Shown here: one piece after another, positions 59,001 to 64,000 of the stretch
How the letters are laid out: each line of letters starts with the position of its first letter
Numbering within the stretch: position 1 is the first letter of the stretch
Assembly: GCA_932521035.1 (NCBI GenBank)
Contig: OW051494.1
Coordinates: forward strand, 3,520,001-3,584,000
Direction: 5' to 3'
From: Oscheius dolichura
Lineage: Eukaryota; Nematoda; Chromadorea; Rhabditida; Rhabditidae
Length of the DNA: 64,000 bases
The notes under the pieces: model-generated
Database searches by the model: none
What the model saw: only the letters and a program-made list of their open reading frames with translations
What the model was told of the DNA's origin: nothing
Made by a program: the position numbers and the translations under genes

Positions 59001-60854
59001 TCTTGTGTCCCATCTGCGAAAGGTTCTTCGTACTCTACAATATCCTGATCCTAAAATTTCGTTTTCCTCAGCCTGAAATCGAAAAATACCTCTGGGTAAA
59101 GATCTTCTGTGTCCTCTTCAAAATATTCAGTGACAGAAATGATTGGAATTCCCATGGGGACACCGCCATCGGTGGGATAGTCAAAGGCGTCGTCCACGGC
59201 CTGCTCCCTCTCCAGTCTTCTTTCCGGGCAGGGCGACACCGTTTCTTCTTCCTTTACATCTTCTTCAGAGGGAGGAGACATTTGCTCGTCGGCGAGTTCT
59301 TCAGAATACACAGGGATGTGGAAGACCGACTCCGGTTGGCTCTCTACTGGCAGTTCATCCATTGAGATTGCCATAATATCCAGCGTTTCGGCGGCTTCGC
59401 TAGCCGGGGCAGTCTCTACAATTTCAACAGGTTGGACAGCCTCTTCCGGCTCTTCCGAAATAGCGAAGCCATTAGCCTAGATGATATACAATATACAGGG
59501 AGCACAAGACATGCTTACCTTTTTGTGCTTCCTTCTTTTTGTACTGGATCTCTTCGGGGACAGGGTGGCTGGCTCCTCCTCGGCGATCTCCTCTTCCTCG
59601 ATGGTATGGCACGACGCTGTCGGTGAGGGACTGCGCCTCGTCGCTTCGATGTGTGCCTCCACCTCATTAGTCTCTGCCAGTGTCTTGTTTAGTCTCTCCT
59701 GTATGGCATCTGTCTCCTCGAGAGCCTTCTCCAGCTCCTCAATTTGAGCAAAGTTCTTCATCAAACTGTTAAATACTCGCTCCCGGACCTCCGTCTCCTA
59801 TAAGGGGAGTCTCTGCCCATACATCTGCCTATCACTCACGCTGCCTTCTGACTCGTCCACTTTCTCCACATGAATGCTGGTCTCCGTCTCCTCCACGGGG
59901 CTGTCCTCCTCGTTGTAGGTAGCACTCATCCGCTCGCCACTCTTCTTCAACAGACCCTGCTTGACCAGCGACTCCGTCAGTTCTCTTCGTCTCTCCTCCA
60001 TGGACATCTGAATTGATAATTACCGGTTAATAGAGGATGGTTACCTTGGACAGCTCTTCATCCTCGGTGGAAGTCATCCTAGAAAAGGTCGAACCGGCAT
60101 CTGGAACACTTTCTTTAATAGAAAAGGGAAGAACTCGCCATCATCAGAAGAGATGGGAGACGGTAGGGGGACGGGGACGCCATCCTCCGTGTGGACTATG
60201 CGAAGGATCAGACCCTTCGTATCCACAGGCTCGATCAACTTATGCAACTTGGTTTGTAGCAATTGATGTCTAAACAATTGTCTCTTTATCCCACAATAAC
60301 CAACTTTGTCCTCCGAGTGGTTCCACAGATGTGGTTGAGCTCCTCCGTGTTGAAAGACCGGCCGACATCCTTCCTAGAATCAGATGATTAGAGAAGAAGA
60401 AAGACCGGATAACCTGTACAAACTCCTGAGATCGTTCCAAGTGATGGTACCGTCACCCGATGCCTTGTACAGTCTGATCAGGCAGTGGTAGAGGGCGGCC
60501 AGTCCGTCGGTCTGTGGATTGAACCTCTTGACATGCGGGTCAGGGGTGATGCCACGCGAGCTGGACTGGCTAGTGGAGCGGTGCTTCTCCTTCCTCTTGA
60601 TCCTCATAGGGACTGGTCTGGATTCGAATTATCAGCGAGGCACAGAGAGGTCATACCTGTGGGACAGATCGTTCTGGCTGCCACGTTCCCTCTCCTCCCC
60701 GGCGGGTGTCCGACCCCGACGCGGATGGTCCGTCTTCTCGTGGACACGGTTCACTGATGGAAGTTCATCTTGCTGCAGTTCCTGAAGGGTTTCTATCATT
60801 TCGGGGAGGGGGCACCCCACTCACAGCCACTACAGCACGGCCACGGTCGTTCAT
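56042..60854 (-). CDS. Long acidic, Glu-rich unrecognised protein
   Basis: Not recognised. From MNDRGRAVVA a chain of about 17 exons gives ELQQDELPSVNRVHEKTDHP, RFNPQTDGLAALYHCLIRLY, DVGRSFNTEELNHICGTTRR and LQTKLHKLIEPVDTKGLILR. This is the only globular-looking part, about 200 residues. After it come coiled-coil and acidic stretches (FAQIEELEKALEETDAIQER, EEEIAEEEPATLSPKRSSTK, VVEEEEVTHAPVETEPIPQE, AADVERPADKLETKENVKPK). The C-terminus is strikingly basic with cysteines (KKRKKRWCRRWFCCS). One intron of about 1.2 kb (57175-58384) holds a transposon-like element. The architecture suggests a cytoskeletal or scaffold protein with a membrane-attached end, but this is inference. Confidence 0.6.
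57363..58379. mobile_element. 1.0-kb terminal-inverted-repeat element in an intron
   Basis: The arms 57363-57415 and 58325-58379 are reverse complements over about 52 bp (ATCCGTTTGTTAAAAAGAGA, GAATCTCAATAAAAAGAGTG). The interior has no intact transposase ORF and includes a GGGGGTCGAGGGGGGC stretch. It begins only a few bases inside the donor (GTAAATATCC, minus strand) of the host gene's intron. Confidence 0.7.
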
Positions 60855-62121
60855 ATCTAATGTTTCGAGACCTAGAATAAACAGCTAATGTCGACTTTTC
60901 TGGAATAAAAAGTCTTGAAGGGAAGTAGAGGGCAGCCGAGAGGAGATGGAAATTAGAGAGGGAGGATTAGCGGCTGGTCAGTTTGTTTTTTGACGCGGTG
61001 ACCCGTTGCGCAAGAAGCTGGGCCGTGGCCAACTGATTTCAACGGCAGATAATGACCGTGTCGCCTCGGTGGTATTCGACCGCAAAGTCTAATAAAAACG
61101 AGGACAGGAAGACGAGGACCAAATGTCAACAGGGATCTACACTTTCGAGTGGCTCTAATCAGGGGAGGATGGAGGAGGACAGTCTCCCTTATTGGGGGGA
61201 TGAGAATTTGGGGCAAAGAGACACAGTGACTCAGGGGGATGAGAAATGCTGAGACGGGGTACTGACCAACATAAATGTTTCGAAAGACTAGAACAGAACA
61301 GAGACGATACAATATTTGCGGAAGCATCTCTATTGAAACCCGGGGGAAACGGGAGTAAAGCAGGAAGCGGAGGAGGTGACACCGGTAGGGGGAACTAGTG
61401 GAGGATAGAAGGGAAGGGGCCACTGGGACAAGGACCCCATCGATTGGATGGGAACTAGGACAATGGGGAGGGAGAGTCACCTAATCAAGAGGTGTCAAGA
61501 TCTCATTGATTTTAGGAGAGGGCCATGGATCAACTCGGCCCCGGCGTGTGCCCCCTCCCCCGGTTTGAACCCTATTGAAAGGGAAGATAGATAGAATGAG
61601 GCATAATGAAGAGGGAGCCGCGACTGGCGCGTAATCTGCCGTCTCAGCAAACAGTCCTCTCGAGAAGAACTCGTGTTGGCACGCGGCTTACTCCTCGAAA
61701 CTGTCAAAGAAGGCAACTCGGCCAAAAAAGGGCCAGCCAGGAAGGTGTCGGATTACCCGGATGAGACCAAATGGGAGGACAACATTGGTTTGTGGTGTGC
61801 CTTTTCTGGGGGAGGCAGTCAACTGCTGCTGGAAAATGGAAATGAGCAGACTCGAGAGGAGGATTACAGAAGCGACAGGGTAGGCGGAAACGATGCAAAT
61901 GAAGTGGGCCCCGATGAACACGACGAGTGGCCTTTGGCGAGGAGGCATGGAGCAGGCTGGCAAATAGAACACGCTTGAAACTAGAGATATACTCAAACAC
62001 TTTCTGGAGATATGGGGGCGACTATTTAGAACTCTAATCCCCCGGAACTGTTTCAATGGAGTCGGCTGGGAAAGGGAGACAGGCGGACGAATATCACTAG
62101 ACACTGTCTGCCGGCCACAAG
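60855..62121. other. Intergenic, divergent promoters
   Basis: No exon chain supported on either strand. It lies between the divergent acidic-protein gene and the WAP-like peptide gene. ORFs here are short and of low complexity. Confidence 0.4.
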
Positions 62122-62407
62122 ATGCGGCCTCTTCTCTTTGTAAGTCTCCCTATCCTCCGCTTCCCTAACCTCCTCCAGATCCTCCTCCTCTGCCTCATAG
62201 CATCAACTGCCGCCAACATTTTCGAGTGTAAACACGGGGATTGTAAAAAGTACGTTCTATTGACATAAATTCAGATGTCTCCAATTTAGGACAGATAAGA
62301 GGGAAATTCAAAGCTTCTGCCGGGTGAACGAGGACTGCCGGCCGGATGAATGCTGCCGCCAGGAACAGTGCGAGATCTTCTGTGAACTCGGTTCCCCGGG
62401 ATGGTAA
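62122..62407 (+). CDS. Small secreted Cys-rich peptide, WAP-like
   Basis: Three exons encode about 67 residues. MRPLLFILLLCLIASTAA is a clear signal peptide, split by a short intron after MRPLLF. The mature part begins NIFECKHGDCKK and, after another intron, continues SFCRVNEDCRPDECCRQEQC and EIFC, ending ELGSPGW. Eight cysteines with a central CC pair and the order C-x5-C-x4-CC-x4-C-x3-C resemble a WAP four-disulphide core, although the first two cysteines are close together. WAP proteins are often protease inhibitors or antimicrobial, but function here is unknown. Its stop is 8 nt from the stop of the convergent gene. Confidence 0.6.
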
Positions 62408-62415
62408 TAAACAGT

Positions 62416-64000
62416 TCATTGTCTAGATCGTTTGAAGGGATTCTTGGGTATCTCGGGATGGGTGGCATCTCCTAGTGGGCTGTGGGCAATGACGACGGGA
62501 GCCGCACTGCTGGGAAAGGCCACAGTTATGTGGACGGGCGACCCGTCAGTAACGACGATGGGGGCAGTCTCGGTAGCAGAGACCGGAGCAAGGGTGATCC
62601 TCTCCAACGGATGGCTCAGTCCCTTCTAGAGTATCTATTTGTTCATTTGAGAGATAACGACAAACCGTAATGGGGCCGACAGCGTGGGGAGACGGCGGTT
62701 GGCTCACAACGAAGACGGGGCGGGAGGTGCTGCTCGCCGACGGGACGAGGGTGATCTTTTCGAAAGGCTGCTCGGGAATCTCTGGCTATAAAGATCATTG
62801 ATTTATCAGAAAGGAGCTAACCAATATTACTGGCTTCACTCCCATGCCAACTGGCGTTCTATCCGGTGCCATTCCTAACGGATTGACCCCATTCGTCATA
62901 TTTTTCCCCTGAAGTTCTGCCTTTGCCGCCTGGTCGATCTCTTTGGCCAGCTTCTCCTCCTCCACCTGGATCTTCTTCAAATCTTCTTTCTCTTTTGGAG
63001 TTAACGGCACTTCCGTCTTCCCTAGAATCGTTTCCTCCTTTCAAATGGATAGAAACCCACCGGGGATGCTTCCACTGGGCGGGACGACGACCTCCTCTCC
63101 CTCTTCTTCGGTCGCCTTCTTGGGTGCCTCCTCCTCTTCGAAGTCGGAGATCAGCTCGCAGTCGAAGAGAAACTTCATACACCGCTGATGGTCAAACTGC
63201 TTCCGGAAGGGGTTACAGATCACATTGGCCAGGTTGAACATATGGAAACACCTGGAGAAAAAATATCTATCCCCGGAGTGGCCTACTTGTAGTGAACCTT
63301 GATGCTGTCCTTCATGGCGATGATCAGATCCTGGGCCTTGTCCCTCCTGACCTTGTTGTTACAGAACAATTCGTACCTCTGACACCAGCGGGCTGTTTCA
63401 AACCCATACCTGTAGAGGGAATATACAATTGGGCGAGAGGTGTCCCACCGTCGCCAGAGGCATTCGAAAGGCTCGCAGCTACAGCTCAAGTCATAGTGGC
63501 AGCTCTTACAGGACTGGCGCTTGTTCCGGGTACAGAACTTCTTGTACTGCTTTCGTTCGATGTGACACCACGTCTCTTGGGGATAATTGACGCGGGAACA
63601 TTGATCCTGGAGGATTAGTTCGAATGGGAAGGGGATGGTCTCTCTACCTTGAAGGCTATACAGAAGGGGACCAGTTGGAGGGGAGGGGTGTCGTCGGCAC
63701 AGGCCAGAGCAAACGCGTCCAACTGGCCGAAACAGAGACGATCGTGTTGGAGACCCGTTCTGGCTTTCGCTCGTGGCTGCTGTCAATGGCCTCGTACCTC
63801 GGATAACAGAAAAAGTTCAAATCCTTCGGGAAGTGGTTCGGAATGACGAGGATGTCCTTGGTCTCGGGCTTCTCCTCCTCCCCGGCCAACTCCTCGGGCA
63901 ATTCCAGAGCACCCAGTCCTTTATTTGTAATTAATCTGTGTAGGAGATTGTCACCCACCTGTATCTGTTTGGCAGTTGACAAGACTGGCCAGGAAGAGGA
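62416..64000 (-). CDS. Unrecognised protein with Cys-rich middle, 5' end outside window
   Basis: Not recognised. Reading from the window edge: KQIQVGDNLLHRLITNKGLG, GEEEKPETKDILVIPNHFPK, then DAFALACADDTPPLQLVPFC joined to DQCSRVNYPQETWCHIERKQ. A Cys-rich stretch follows (SCKSCHYDLSCSCEPFECLW, ETARWCQRYELFCNN, FNLANVICNPFRKQ, CMKFLFDCELI), then an acidic segment and a coiled coil (KEKEDLKKIQVEEEKLAKEI). The C-terminus has two similar units, FEKITLVPSASSTSRPVFVV and LERITLAPVSATETAPIVVT. The splice before DAFALAC is unresolved. The many paired cysteines suggest an extracellular or disulphide-rich fold. The stop at 62416 nearly touches the convergent peptide gene. Confidence 0.5.

Overview
The window is eukaryotic nuclear DNA and almost certainly nematode. 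The genes are split by very short introns (mostly about 37-50 nt, GT...TTTCAG). Three separate loci encode MSP-domain proteins, two of them sperm-type, and the gene set is metazoan (NeuroD-type bHLH, TMIE, SVOP, AGMO, WDR24, UBE3B, eIF4A3, VAP). Tiny introns, moderate GC and a chromodomain-containing SUV39H-type enzyme lead me to guess a clade I (Trichuris/Trichinella-like) worm, but this is inference.

Layout. 1-2.9 kb: a peroxisomal-type Lon protease on the minus strand with a complete OST-alpha gene nested in one intron. 4.0-11.2 kb, plus strand: hexosaminidase D, TMIE, UBE3B. 11.4-13.1 kb, minus: SLC36-type amino-acid transporter, then 2.5 kb of apparent intergenic DNA. 15.5-24.2 kb: NeuroD-like bHLH (+), TMEM209 (-), WDR24 (+) whose reading frame runs on into a long Lys/Arg-rich tail. 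24.4-30.1 kb: a membrane/Lys-rich/MSP fusion gene (-), ADCK2-like kinase (+), a TYW1-N-terminus-like flavodoxin protein (+) and the 3' end of an SVOP gene (-). 30.1-39.6 kb: an AT-rich block with many inverted-repeat elements, an orphan gene, a PARL rhomboid protease, a PARL exon relic and a short gene whose end resembles the start of poly(A) polymerase. 39.7-44.5 kb: an essentially identical second copy of 25.3-30.1 kb, continuing into a full SVOP gene. 46.7-52.8 kb: MSP protein (-), SUV39H-like methyltransferase (-), VAP (+), eIF4A3 (+). 53.0-54.9 kb: AGMO (-). 56.0-60.9 kb: a long acidic unrecognised protein (-) with a transposon-like element in an intron. 62.1-64 kb: a small WAP-like secreted peptide (+) and a partial Cys-rich unrecognised gene (-).

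The window alternates between GC-rich blocks with C/G-ending codons (Lon to WDR24, SVOP, AGMO, the 56-64 kb genes) and AT-rich blocks (TMEM209, ADCK2, PARL, SUV39H, VAP, eIF4A3). Most genes are unrelated housekeeping or neuronal/sperm genes. The strongest structural observations are the nested OST-alpha gene, the 4.8 kb duplication that splits two genes reciprocally, the TM-linker-MSP architecture, a set of GC-AG introns, and an altered NHSC motif in the methyltransferase. All exon joins were made by eye from frame and splice-site consistency.
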